Assembly: GCA_964247265.1 (NCBI GenBank)
Contig: CAXTTS010000042.1
Span: 1-19,111, forward strand
DNA from: Alterirhizorhabdus sp964247265
GTDB lineage: Bacteria > Pseudomonadota > Alphaproteobacteria > Sphingomonadales > Sphingomonadaceae
Length of the DNA stretch: 19,111 nt
Direction of reading: 5' to 3'
In this document: positions 5,973 through 13,417 of the stretch, one piece after another
Position numbering within the stretch: the stretch's first letter is position 1
Layout of the letters: each line of letters starts with the position of its first letter
Translations under genes and position numbers: made by a program
The notes under the pieces: model-generated
What the model was told of the DNA's origin: nothing
Databases searched by the model: none
The model's input: only the letters and a program-made list of their open reading frames with translations

Positions 5973-7766
5973 CTAGCCCACCACCCGCCACAGCCGCAGC
6001 GGATTGCCCTTCGGCAGCGGCACCGCCGCCAGCCATTCCGGCACCTGCCCGCGCATCAGCCGCGCATAGAAGCCGTCCTTCGCCTCGGCCGCGTAGATTG
6101 TCGATTCGGACATGCCGGGGCAGATCAGCAGCAGGGTGGCGCCGTGCCGCCGCATCACGTCGTGGGCCACCTCGGGCGATCCGCGAAACGCATGCTGCAC
6201 GTCCAGGATCGCGGCGCCGTTGCGATGATAGGGGCCGGCGATCGCGCTGTGATGCGTCACCGCCAACAGGCGGGGGCCGAAATCGACGAAGGTCAGGATC
6301 GTCGCCGCCGGCAGCTTGGCGATCGGCGCCAGCGCCGGCAACGTCGGGCAGCGGCGGTTCGCCACGCCCACCGCCTTGCGCCCCTTGCCCTGCGCCGCCG
6401 GTGGCAGCGCGTTGACGATCAGCGGCACCGCCACGCCGGAGGCGACGAGGAACAGGCCGACGCTGCCGCTCATCCGCACCCACATCCGCCGGTCTCCCAT
6501 CACTCGGGGCAGCAGCAGCCACGCCAGCGCCGCCGCGCCGGGCACCGCGAGCAGTTGCGCCGCCGGCCCGGCGCGCGTCTGCCACAACAGCATCCCGCAG
6601 GCCGCCACGGCCAGCAGAGCCGGTGTCGCCCACGCGGCGAAAGCCGGCGTGCCGCGCGCGCGCCACAGCATCGTCAGCGCGCCGATCAGCCCGGCGAGCG
6701 GCAGCGCGATCGTCGGCAGGTAGACGCGCCAACCATGCGCATAGATCGGCTTGGCCTCGCGCACGTTGCTCAGCCACAGCCGCTCCAGCTCGGGCGAAAC
6801 GCCTTCCGGGCGGGAGAGGCAATGCGGCCAGACATGCGCGAAGCCCGCCACCAGCAGCACGGCCGCCAGCACCGCCAGCGCCAGCCGCCAGCGCCGCCGC
6901 GCGGGATCGATCCACGCCAGCGCGACCAGCAGCCCGCCGGCGGCCAAGCTCGCGGACAGCCACACCGGCGACAACGCATCGCATACGGGCAGGCGATTGT
7001 CGGTCGAGGCGAACAGCACATAACCCAGCGCCGATCCCGCCGCGAGCGTCGCCGCATAGGCCGCCAGCCGCGCCCGCTCGCCGCGGTCCGCCACCCAGCG
7101 CAGGGCGATGGCGCCGCCGGCCAGCCCCAGATAGGGCAGCATCTCCAGCCCGATCGTCAGCGACAGCGCCGTCGCGATCCCCACCGTCGCGCCGCCACGC
7201 GCGCCTTTCGGATCGGCGCTGCCCGCCACTGCCAGCGCCAGCAGCGCCAGCTGCCAGCCATGATGATCGATCCGCAGCGGCATGAACATGAACAGCGCGC
7301 TCTGCCCGCACAGCAGCAGCAGCGCGCCGAGCGCGAAGGCGCCGGGCGCCACCAGCCGCCGCGCCGCCAGCGCCAGCGATCCCATCGCCAGCGCCAGCGG
7401 GATCAGCGGCGCGATCGCCACGGCCGTCTTTTCGGCCAGTGCGAATCCGGTCAGCGGCTTCAGCAGCAGGATGATCCCGGCGATCGGCAGGTCCACCAGG
7501 CGCGACCAGTGGATGTTCCCGCCAAGCGGCGGATCCAGCCGATATTGCCGCAGATCGTACCAGCCCTGCCCGTGCAGCCAGGCGTTCACCTCGGCGATGC
7601 GCAGATTGTCGTCGGTATCGCCCAGCGCGAACCAGTGGATCGCGGCCCATTTCGTCACGATCATCGCGATTGCCGCCGCCAGCCACAAGGCCGCCGTCCA
7701 GCCCCGCCATTCACGGGCGAAGGCGGTGGGCGGGCGGTTTACCGGATGTTCGGGAAGGCTGGCCAT
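5973..7766 (-). CDS. STT3-like GT-C fold membrane glycosyltransferase (paralogue A)
   Basis: This 597-aa protein has roughly a dozen membrane helices and a C-terminal soluble domain (about 470-597). After the first helix comes an acidic periplasmic-type loop with GDTDDN (49-54), then a conserved stretch with YRLDPP (75-80) and HWSRLVDLP (86-94), and later RIDHHGW (165-171). This pattern, with acidic residues in the first external loop followed by long loops and helices, is that of GT-C enzymes, especially the oligosaccharyltransferase STT3 group that uses polyprenyl-linked sugars. The C-terminal domain contains GPYHRNG (511-517), a Cys-Pro-Gly (ICPGM) and FYARLMRG. A second copy lies at 11448-13250 with the same motifs. 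Homologues may carry unrelated labels in databases. It is divergent from gtrA (51 bp), and its stop abuts the palindromic repeat. Catalysis is inferred. Confidence 0.75.
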   Translation of the reverse strand: MASLPEHPVNRPPTAFAREWRGWTAALWLAAAIAMIVTKWAAIHWFALGDTDDNLRIAEVNAWLHGQGWYDLRQYRLDPPLGGNIHWSRLVDLPIAGIILLLKPLTGFALAEKTAVAIAPLIPLALAMGSLALAARRLVAPGAFALGALLLLCGQSALFMFMPLRIDHHGWQLALLALAVAGSADPKGARGGATVGIATALSLTIGLEMLPYLGLAGGAIALRWVADRGERARLAAYAATLAAGSALGYVLFASTDNRLPVCDALSPVWLSASLAAGGLLVALAWIDPARRRWRLALAVLAAVLLVAGFAHVWPHCLSRPEGVSPELERLWLSNVREAKPIYAHGWRVYLPTIALPLAGLIGALTMLWRARGTPAFAAWATPALLAVAACGMLLWQTRAGPAAQLLAVPGAAALAWLLLPRVMGDRRMWVRMSGSVGLFLVASGVAVPLIVNALPPAAQGKGRKAVGVANRRCPTLPALAPIAKLPAATILTFVDFGPRLLAVTHHSAIAGPYHRNGAAILDVQHAFRGSPEVAHDVMRRHGATLLLICPGMSESTIYAAEAKDGFYARLMRGQVPEWLAAVPLPKGNPLRLWRVVG

Positions 7767-7817
7767 GAGGGTGCCCGCGCATTAGTCGCTCGGGATCAAA
7801 GGGCAAGCGGGGCCGGC

Positions 7818-8231
7818 ATGAACATTGCGCAACGGAATGGCGACTGGCGCGTGCTGTTCGGGCAGCTCGTCCGCTATGCGCTGACCGGCGGGCTGGCCAG
7901 CATCGTCAATATCGGGCTCTACTGGCTGCTCGCCGCGCGCGCCCGGATGAATCCCAATCTCGCCTGGGCGATCGGCTTCCTCGCCGCCGTGCTGGTCGGC
8001 TACGTCGTCCACAGCCGCTGGAGCTTCAGGGGGCATGGCCGGCGCGGCAATCTGTGGCGCACCGGCAGCCGCTTCTTCATCATCTCGCTCGTCAGCTTCG
8101 GGCTCAACAGCCTGTGGGTGTGGCTGCTCGTCACGCATTTCCGCTGGCCGATCTGGGCGCCCTATCCGCTGGTGCTGGGGGTCACGCCGCTCGCGGTATT
8201 CTGGCTCAACCGCCGCTGGGTTTTCGAATAG
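7818..8231 (+). CDS. GtrA-like four-helix membrane protein
   Basis: This 137-aa inner-membrane protein of the GtrA/DPMS family has four membrane segments (about 18-40, 47-65, 84-104 and 113-131). The signature pieces are the N-terminal FLVRY-like GQLVRYALTGG, a basic VVHSRWSF (63-70) after helix 2, and the C-terminal FWLNRRWVF. GtrA proteins are thought to flip polyprenyl-phosphate sugars across the cytoplasmic membrane or to anchor the partner glycosyltransferase. The frame is open far upstream, but that part is antisense to the STT3-like gene. The ATG at 7818 gives the normal family N-terminus. The next gene, a GT2 enzyme, starts 10 bp after the stop, the classic GtrA-GtrB pairing. The Shine-Dalgarno is weak (gcgggg). 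Confidence 0.88.
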   Translation: MNIAQRNGDWRVLFGQLVRYALTGGLASIVNIGLYWLLAARARMNPNLAWAIGFLAAVLVGYVVHSRWSFRGHGRRGNLWRTGSRFFIISLVSFGLNSLWVWLLVTHFRWPIWAPYPLVLGVTPLAVFWLNRRWVFE

Positions 8232-8241
8232 GGTAGGGCGC

Positions 8242-9195
8242 ATGGAACAGCCCACCCTCTCCATCATCGTGCCCGTCAAGGACGAGGAGGAGGCGATCGC
8301 CCCCTTCGTCTCGCGCGTCGCCGCCGTGCTCGATGGCCTGCGCGATCCGGCCGGCATGGCGGTGGGGTGGGAGATATTGTTCGTCGACGATGGCAGCCAG
8401 GATGCCACCTTGCCCGCGATCTGCGCCGCCAACCGCGCCGATCCCCGCATCCGCGCTCTCTCGCTCTCGCGCAATTTCGGCAAGGAGGCGGCGCTCTCCG
8501 CCGGGCTCGATCATGCGCGGGGCGGCGCGGTGGTGCCGCTCGACGTCGATCTGCAGGATCCGCCGGAGGTGATCGGCGCCATGCTCGATCGCTGGCGCGA
8601 GGGGAACGACGTCGTCTACGGCGTCCGCCGCAACCGGCTGAGCGATTCGCTGCCCAAGCGGATGACCGCCGATCTCTACTACCGCGCGCACAACTGGCTC
8701 TCGATGGACAAGATCCCCGAACATGCCGGCGATTTCCGCCTGCTGGATCGCAAGGTGGTGGATGTCATCAAGGTGATGCCGGAGCGCAACCGCTTCATGA
8801 AGGGCCTGTTCGCCTGGGGCGGCTTCCGCCAGACGGCGGTGGAATATGACCGGGTGGAGCGTCGCGTCGGCGAGACCAAGTTCAACTATTGGAAGCTGTG
8901 GACGCTGGCGATCGACGGCATCACCTCCGCCTCCACCGTGCCGCTTCGGGTGTGGAGCTATCTCGGCGGCGCCATCGCGCTGGCCGGCATCCTGTTCGCC
9001 TTCTTCGTGATCGCCAAGACGGTGCTGTTCGGCTCGGATGTCGCCGGCTACCCGTCTCTGATGGTGGCGATCCTGTTCTTCGGCGGGCTGCAACTGCTGT
9101 CGCTCGGCATCCTCGGCGAATATGTCGGCCGCATCCTGGTCGAGGTGAAGCACCGCCCGATCTACATCGTCCGCGAGCGGATCGGAGACGCCTGA
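8242..9195 (+). CDS. DPM1/GtrB-type polyprenyl-phosphate glycosyltransferase (GT2)
   Basis: This 317-aa enzyme transfers a sugar from a nucleotide donor to polyprenyl (undecaprenyl) phosphate on the cytoplasmic face. The GT-A domain starts LSIIVPVKDEE, has VDDGS (48-52), SRNFGKEAAL (76-85) and the metal-binding DVD at 101-103 followed by LQDPPE. The acceptor-side region contains GDFRLLDRK (163-171). RRVGETKFNYWKLW (208-220) leads into two C-terminal membrane helices (about 241-265 and 272-295), the usual GtrB/ArnC-like ending. The gene lies 10 bp after gtrA and shares one nucleotide with the methyltransferase start (TGATG), so all three form an operon. The sugar (glucose, mannose, galactose or other) cannot be decided from sequence alone. 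Confidence 0.92.
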   Translation: MEQPTLSIIVPVKDEEEAIAPFVSRVAAVLDGLRDPAGMAVGWEILFVDDGSQDATLPAICAANRADPRIRALSLSRNFGKEAALSAGLDHARGGAVVPLDVDLQDPPEVIGAMLDRWREGNDVVYGVRRNRLSDSLPKRMTADLYYRAHNWLSMDKIPEHAGDFRLLDRKVVDVIKVMPERNRFMKGLFAWGGFRQTAVEYDRVERRVGETKFNYWKLWTLAIDGITSASTVPLRVWSYLGGAIALAGILFAFFVIAKTVLFGSDVAGYPSLMVAILFFGGLQLLSLGILGEYVGRILVEVKHRPIYIVRERIGDA

Positions 9196-9929
9196 TGGAC
9201 CGCGCCACCTACGACAACATGGCCGCGATCGACGGCACCCACTGGTGGTTCGTCGCCCGCCGCCGCATCATCGATGCGCTGATCCGCGCGCAGGTGCCGC
9301 TGAAATCCGATGCGCGCATCCTGGAGATGGGCTGCGGCACCGGATCGAACATCCCGCTGCTGCGATCGTTCGGCCAGGTCGATGCGGTGGAGCCGGATGA
9401 TCCCGCCCGCGCCTTCGCCAGCCAGCGCACCGGCCTCGCCATCAAGGGTGGCCTGTTGCCCGATGGCGTCGATCTGGCGGACGGCGCCTATGATCTGATC
9501 GCGATGCTCGACGTGCTGGAGCATATCCCGGGCGATGCCGAGGCGCTCGCCGCTTTGCTGCCCAAACTGGCGGAAGGTGGCCGCATCCTTGTCACCGTGC
9601 CTGCCGGCCCCGGCCTGTGGAGCGCGCACGATGCCGCCCATCACCACCAGCGCCGCTACACCGCCGAAAGCCTGCGCGCGGTGTTCGAGGCGAGCGGCTA
9701 CCGCATCCGCCACCTGACGCACTTCAACACGATCCTCTATCCGCTGGTCGTCGCGGCGCGTGCGGTCGGCCGGCTGCTGAAGCGGGAAGGGGGGGACGAT
9801 GCCATGCCGCCCGCCCCGGTGAACGGCGTGCTACAGGCGCTGTTCGGCGCCGAGCGTCACTGGGTCGGCACGCGCACCTTGCCATTCGGCGTGTCGCTCG
9901 CCGTTGTCGCGGAACGCGCCACCCGGTAG
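9195..9929 (+). CDS. Class I SAM-dependent methyltransferase
   Basis: This 244-aa soluble enzyme has a Rossmann-fold methyltransferase core: SAM-binding motif I LEMGCGTGSN (43-52), the acidic end of strand 2 in VEPDD (65-69) and DVLEH (106-110). The N-terminal THWWFVARRRI (15-25) and HHHQRRYT (149-156) are typical of the methyltransferases found in surface-glycan and polyprenyl-sugar gene clusters. It probably methylates a sugar, a lipid-linked intermediate or a related small substrate; the target is inferred from context. The start overlaps the GT2 stop by one base. Its last 24 codons (9857-9929) are antisense to the coding end of the convergent 526-aa gene, an unusual 73-bp overlap. No terminator is visible after it. 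Confidence 0.88.
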   Translation: MDRATYDNMAAIDGTHWWFVARRRIIDALIRAQVPLKSDARILEMGCGTGSNIPLLRSFGQVDAVEPDDPARAFASQRTGLAIKGGLLPDGVDLADGAYDLIAMLDVLEHIPGDAEALAALLPKLAEGGRILVTVPAGPGLWSAHDAAHHHQRRYTAESLRAVFEASGYRIRHLTHFNTILYPLVVAARAVGRLLKREGGDDAMPPAPVNGVLQALFGAERHWVGTRTLPFGVSLAVVAERATR

Positions 9930-11437
9930 AGGATGCCCCGCGCGCCGTGCCAAACCGGGATCAGGTCCGGCTCGTGCGGCCAGCGTTCGGGCGGCATGTC
10001 GATCAGCCAGAAGTAATCGAACGCCGCGCGCGGAAAGTTCTTCAGCGTGTCCTCGAAGATCGGCTCGTGATAGCCGCGGCACTCGCGCGGGCGCAGCAGC
10101 TGCGAGGGGTCGGTCGCGAACCGCCCCGGCGCCTTGTAGATCACGCTTAGCAGCTGCGCGCCGGGCATCACCCACTGGCCGTTGACGAAGGCGTCGCGCC
10201 GCACGATCGCCTGGCTGCCAAGATGATCCATCCGGCTCGTCGCCCACACGCCCTGGCATTGCAGGCTGACGAGCACCATGATCCGGGCGCCCGGCTCCAC
10301 CACGTCCAGCGCCTTCAGCTGGCGCGCATAGGCCTGGTCATAGCCGATGAAGTTTACCGTCGTCGCCGTCGTGCGTGCGCCGAAGAACAAAGCGGCGGCG
10401 ATCGCCAGCACGGGCGCGATCCGCCGTTCGCCATCCATCGGCCGCACCGCGATCACCGCGACCGCCAGCACATAGGGGATCAGCCGCATGTCGGCATAGG
10501 CCGATCCCAGCAGGATGCGCGGCAGCAGCAGATAGGCGATGAACAGGATCAGCGCCGCCAGCGCCAGCATATGATCGAAGCGCAGGCCGCGCCGCAGCAG
10601 CGCGCCCGCCACCAGCACCAGCAGCAGGATCACGCTGCCGATATCGAAGGCGAACCAGCGATCGCGCAGCATCGATATGCCGTAGGCGAGCTTGGCGGAG
10701 AAATCGAACCAGTCGCCGGTGCTGCCGGCCACCGCGCCGCTGCGCCACAAGGCCATCAGCAGCAGCGGCGGGGCGAGCGGCAGCACCGAAAGCGCCGCCC
10801 GCCAGATCGCGTGCCAGCGGCTGCCGCCATGCCCGCGATCGCGCACCAGCTCGGCCGAATAACAGAGCAGCCCCAGCACCCCCCAGCCATAGACATGCGC
10901 CAGCCACAGCAGCGGCGCGATGCCGACGAACAGCAGCCCCCGCAGCCGATAGCGCCCGGCGCGGCCCAGCCGCAGCCACAAGGCGAAGGCCAGCAGCGCC
11001 AGCCCCATCGACAGCGTGTAGTTGAGGAAGCCGAACTGAAACGGAAAGCCATAGGCCAGCGGCAGCGCGAAGGCGGCGGTCGGCGGCACCCTGCCATGCG
11101 CCTCGCGCGCGATCAGCAGCAGGCCGGCGGCGGTCATCGTCGGGATCGCCAGCGCGATCAGCTTCACCGCCAGTTGCAGGCCGAAGATCGGCGCCAGCGG
11201 GATCACCAGCAGATCCGCGCCGAGATTGCCGAGCAGCGCCCATTTGAACGCGTAATAATGCTTGAGATAGGGCGAGGAATCGATCGCCAGCTCGACATGG
11301 TAGCGCGCCAGATGCCCCAGCGTATCGGTGATCGGCGGCAGCGCCGGCCACAGCATCGGCACCGCGCTCAGGGCGACGAGCAGCGCCAGATAGCGGCGGT
11401 CGCTCCACCAGGGCAGGCGCGTCTCGGGCGAGGTCAT
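9857..11437 (-). CDS. Multi-pass GT-C-like membrane protein, 526 aa
   Basis: This large integral membrane protein has about ten hydrophobic segments between residues 15 and 390 and a soluble C-terminal part of about 130 residues. After the first helix comes PPITDTLGHLARYHVEL (34-50), where D38 and H42 lie in the position of the acidic first external loop of GT-C glycosyltransferases. I recognise no named family; homology to GT-C enzymes is suggested by topology only. The C-terminal region (RIMVLVSLQCQG, WFDYFWLID-like segments) resembles the extracytoplasmic domains of other GT-C proteins in the locus. The gene is 10 bp downstream of the 600-aa STT3-like paralogue, so the two are probably co-transcribed. 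Its 3' end overlaps the convergent methyltransferase gene by 73 bp. It could be a polymerase or flippase rather than a transferase. Confidence 0.75.
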   Translation of the reverse strand: MTSPETRLPWWSDRRYLALLVALSAVPMLWPALPPITDTLGHLARYHVELAIDSSPYLKHYYAFKWALLGNLGADLLVIPLAPIFGLQLAVKLIALAIPTMTAAGLLLIAREAHGRVPPTAAFALPLAYGFPFQFGFLNYTLSMGLALLAFALWLRLGRAGRYRLRGLLFVGIAPLLWLAHVYGWGVLGLLCYSAELVRDRGHGGSRWHAIWRAALSVLPLAPPLLLMALWRSGAVAGSTGDWFDFSAKLAYGISMLRDRWFAFDIGSVILLLVLVAGALLRRGLRFDHMLALAALILFIAYLLLPRILLGSAYADMRLIPYVLAVAVIAVRPMDGERRIAPVLAIAAALFFGARTTATTVNFIGYDQAYARQLKALDVVEPGARIMVLVSLQCQGVWATSRMDHLGSQAIVRRDAFVNGQWVMPGAQLLSVIYKAPGRFATDPSQLLRPRECRGYHEPIFEDTLKNFPRAAFDYFWLIDMPPERWPHEPDLIPVWHGARGILYRVARSATTASDTPNGKVRVPTQ

Positions 11438-11447
11438 CGCCTTAGCC

Positions 11448-13250
11448 CTATGACGGCGCGGCCCCCGCCCGCAAGGGGCGGCGCACGCGCCACACCTTCC
11501 ATGACGTATTCGTCACGCTCACCGGCGTCAGCCAGCCGGGCGCCGCCCCGCGCATCAGCCGCGCATGGAAGCCTTCCGGCGCGCGCCGGTCGTAGAGCTG
11601 CGCCTCGGCGGGTGCCCCGCAGGCGATCACATAATCGGCATGATGCCGCCGCACGATCGCCTCGGCCGCCGCCGGCGCGCCCGCCCACGCCTGCATCACG
11701 TCGGCGATGGCGCGACCGTTGCGATGATAGGGTCCGGCGATGCCATTATGGTGGCTGTGCAGCATTAGCGCCGGCGTCGAATCGAGGAAGCCGAACATCG
11801 TGCCCGCCGGCAACGCATCCAGCGCCGCCAGCGCGCGCGGCGTCATGCAGGCGGCGGCGCCCTTGTCGGTCGCGGTTTCCGCCCTGGTGTCGGGCGTGCC
11901 GAGCGCCACGGCGATCAGCAGCCGCGGCAGGATCGCGGACACGGCGAGGAACAGCAGCACCGATCCGAACACGCGCGCCAGCATCGATCCGCTCGCCGCC
12001 AGCCGCGCGCGGCCGAGATGGCCCAGCGCCGCAGCACCCGGTAGCGCCAGCGCCTGCGCCACCACCGCCCCCCGCGTCGCGGCCAACGCCAGCGCGATCG
12101 ACAGTGCCGACAGCGCAAGGATCACGATCCACGGCCACCGCTCGGCCGGCCGCGCGCGCACCAGCATCGCCGCCGCGCCGGCCAGCCCGATCGCCGGCAG
12201 CATCAGGCTCGCCCACGCCGTCTCGGCCGATTGCCGCCACAAGGGCAGCGCCTCCGAGACGAGATCCAGCCACAGCCGCCGCGCCTGCGGATCGACCGCA
12301 TGATAGGGATCGCTCAGGCACACGCCGCCCCCCGCCAGCAGCAGCGCGATCAGGCACGCCGCCGCCGCCGCGCCGAGCCACGCCATTCGCCCGGCCCGCG
12401 TCGCCGCCGGCCGTAGCGTCGCGACACCCAGCACCACGCAGCCGGTGACGAGCGGCACCGCATAGCTGGCGGACAGCGCATCGCATGCCGCGCCGAAGCG
12501 GGCCGTCGGGGCCACGAAGCCGAACAGCCCCGCGATCGTCCCGCCACCCGCCGCCGCGCACAGCGCCCGCAGCCTGCGGCCCTCGCCCGGGTCGATCGCC
12601 CAGCCGATCGCCGCCAGCCCGCCGCCGATCGCCAGGAACGGCACCATCTCCACGCCGATCACCAGCGAGGCGGCGATGGCGAAGCCGGCCAGCATCCCGC
12701 CGCGCCGTCCGTCGCGCGCCACCAGTCCCAGCAGCATCGCCAGCACCGCCACGATCTGCCAGCCATGATGATCGATCCTCAGCGGCGACATCATGCCCAC
12801 CGCCGGGCTCGCCATCAGTAGCAGCAACGGCGCCCAACACCACGCGCCGGGCGCGATCGTGCGCCGGGCGATCGCCGTCAGCAGCGCCATCGCCGCCAGC
12901 AGGGTGAGCAGCGGCACCGTCGCCGCCGCCACCATCTCGGCCGCGCTCCCGCCCAGCAACGGCGCGAGCGGCCGGATGATCGCGGCCAGCGGCAGGTCGA
13001 CCAGCCGGCTCCAGTGGATGTCGGCGCCGGCCGGCGGATCGAGCCGATATTGCCGCAGGTCGAACCAGCCTTGCCCGTCAAGCCAGGCGCGCACCTGCAA
13101 CAGCCGCAGATCGTCGTCGCTGTCCGGCAGGCGCATCGCCGCGATTTCGCTGGCGCGGCCGGCCAGCAGCCATGCACAGGCCGCCAGCCACAGGCCGATC
13201 AGGCCCGCGATCCAGCCCCGCTGCGACGCCGGGATGGCCGGAGTCACCAT
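11448..13250 (-). CDS. STT3-like GT-C fold membrane glycosyltransferase (paralogue B)
   Basis: This 600-aa protein is a clear paralogue of the 5973-7766 product. It has the same order of motifs: acidic loop DSDDD (43-47), a GQGWFDLRQYRLDPP stretch (59-73), HWSRLVDLP (79-87), RIDHHGW (158-164) and, near the C-terminus, GPYHRNG and FHARLMRG. About a dozen membrane helices are followed by a soluble C-terminal domain. STT3-like activity (transfer of a polyprenyl-linked sugar on the outer face of the inner membrane) is inferred. The frame extends to a TTG at 13331, but the added 27 residues are hydrophilic, Arg/Asp-rich and absent from the paralogue. I therefore start at the ATG at 13250, which gives nearly the same length as paralogue A. 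It is first in a two-gene unit with the 526-aa protein and divergent from the 522-aa GT-C gene. Confidence 0.75.
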   Translation of the reverse strand: MVTPAIPASQRGWIAGLIGLWLAACAWLLAGRASEIAAMRLPDSDDDLRLLQVRAWLDGQGWFDLRQYRLDPPAGADIHWSRLVDLPLAAIIRPLAPLLGGSAAEMVAAATVPLLTLLAAMALLTAIARRTIAPGAWCWAPLLLLMASPAVGMMSPLRIDHHGWQIVAVLAMLLGLVARDGRRGGMLAGFAIAASLVIGVEMVPFLAIGGGLAAIGWAIDPGEGRRLRALCAAAGGGTIAGLFGFVAPTARFGAACDALSASYAVPLVTGCVVLGVATLRPAATRAGRMAWLGAAAAACLIALLLAGGGVCLSDPYHAVDPQARRLWLDLVSEALPLWRQSAETAWASLMLPAIGLAGAAAMLVRARPAERWPWIVILALSALSIALALAATRGAVVAQALALPGAAALGHLGRARLAASGSMLARVFGSVLLFLAVSAILPRLLIAVALGTPDTRAETATDKGAAACMTPRALAALDALPAGTMFGFLDSTPALMLHSHHNGIAGPYHRNGRAIADVMQAWAGAPAAAEAIVRRHHADYVIACGAPAEAQLYDRRAPEGFHARLMRGAAPGWLTPVSVTNTSWKVWRVRRPLRAGAAPS

Positions 13251-13417
13251 CCTTGCGGCGATGTCCAGCGATCGATCGTGCCGCACCCGCGCCTCCACCC
13301 GTCCGCCGCCCTCATCGCAGGCCGGTGTCAAAGGGTGGTTAACGGCTCATTGGCAATCCGCTGCTACGGCGTGGCGAAACCGCTGCGATCCGCGCAACAT
13401 TGGGGTAGAGGCCACTC

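Noticed and set aside
5787..8231. 814-codon + strand open frame
   Set aside because: Only its end (from 7818) is real, as gtrA. The rest is antisense to the STT3-like gene and reads as low-complexity Arg/Gln/His sequence.
10223..12448. 741-codon + strand open frame over the GT-C genes
   Set aside because: It is low-complexity His/Gln/Arg/Ala/Pro sequence, a shadow of two minus-strand membrane protein genes that have clear hydrophobic patterns.
13251..13331. N-terminal extension of the 600-aa STT3-like protein to a TTG start, and TTGACA (13331-13326) as a promoter
   Set aside because: The extension is charged, absent from the paralogue, and begins with a rare TTG. TTGACA matches a -35 consensus but no -10-like sequence follows at 16-18 nt.
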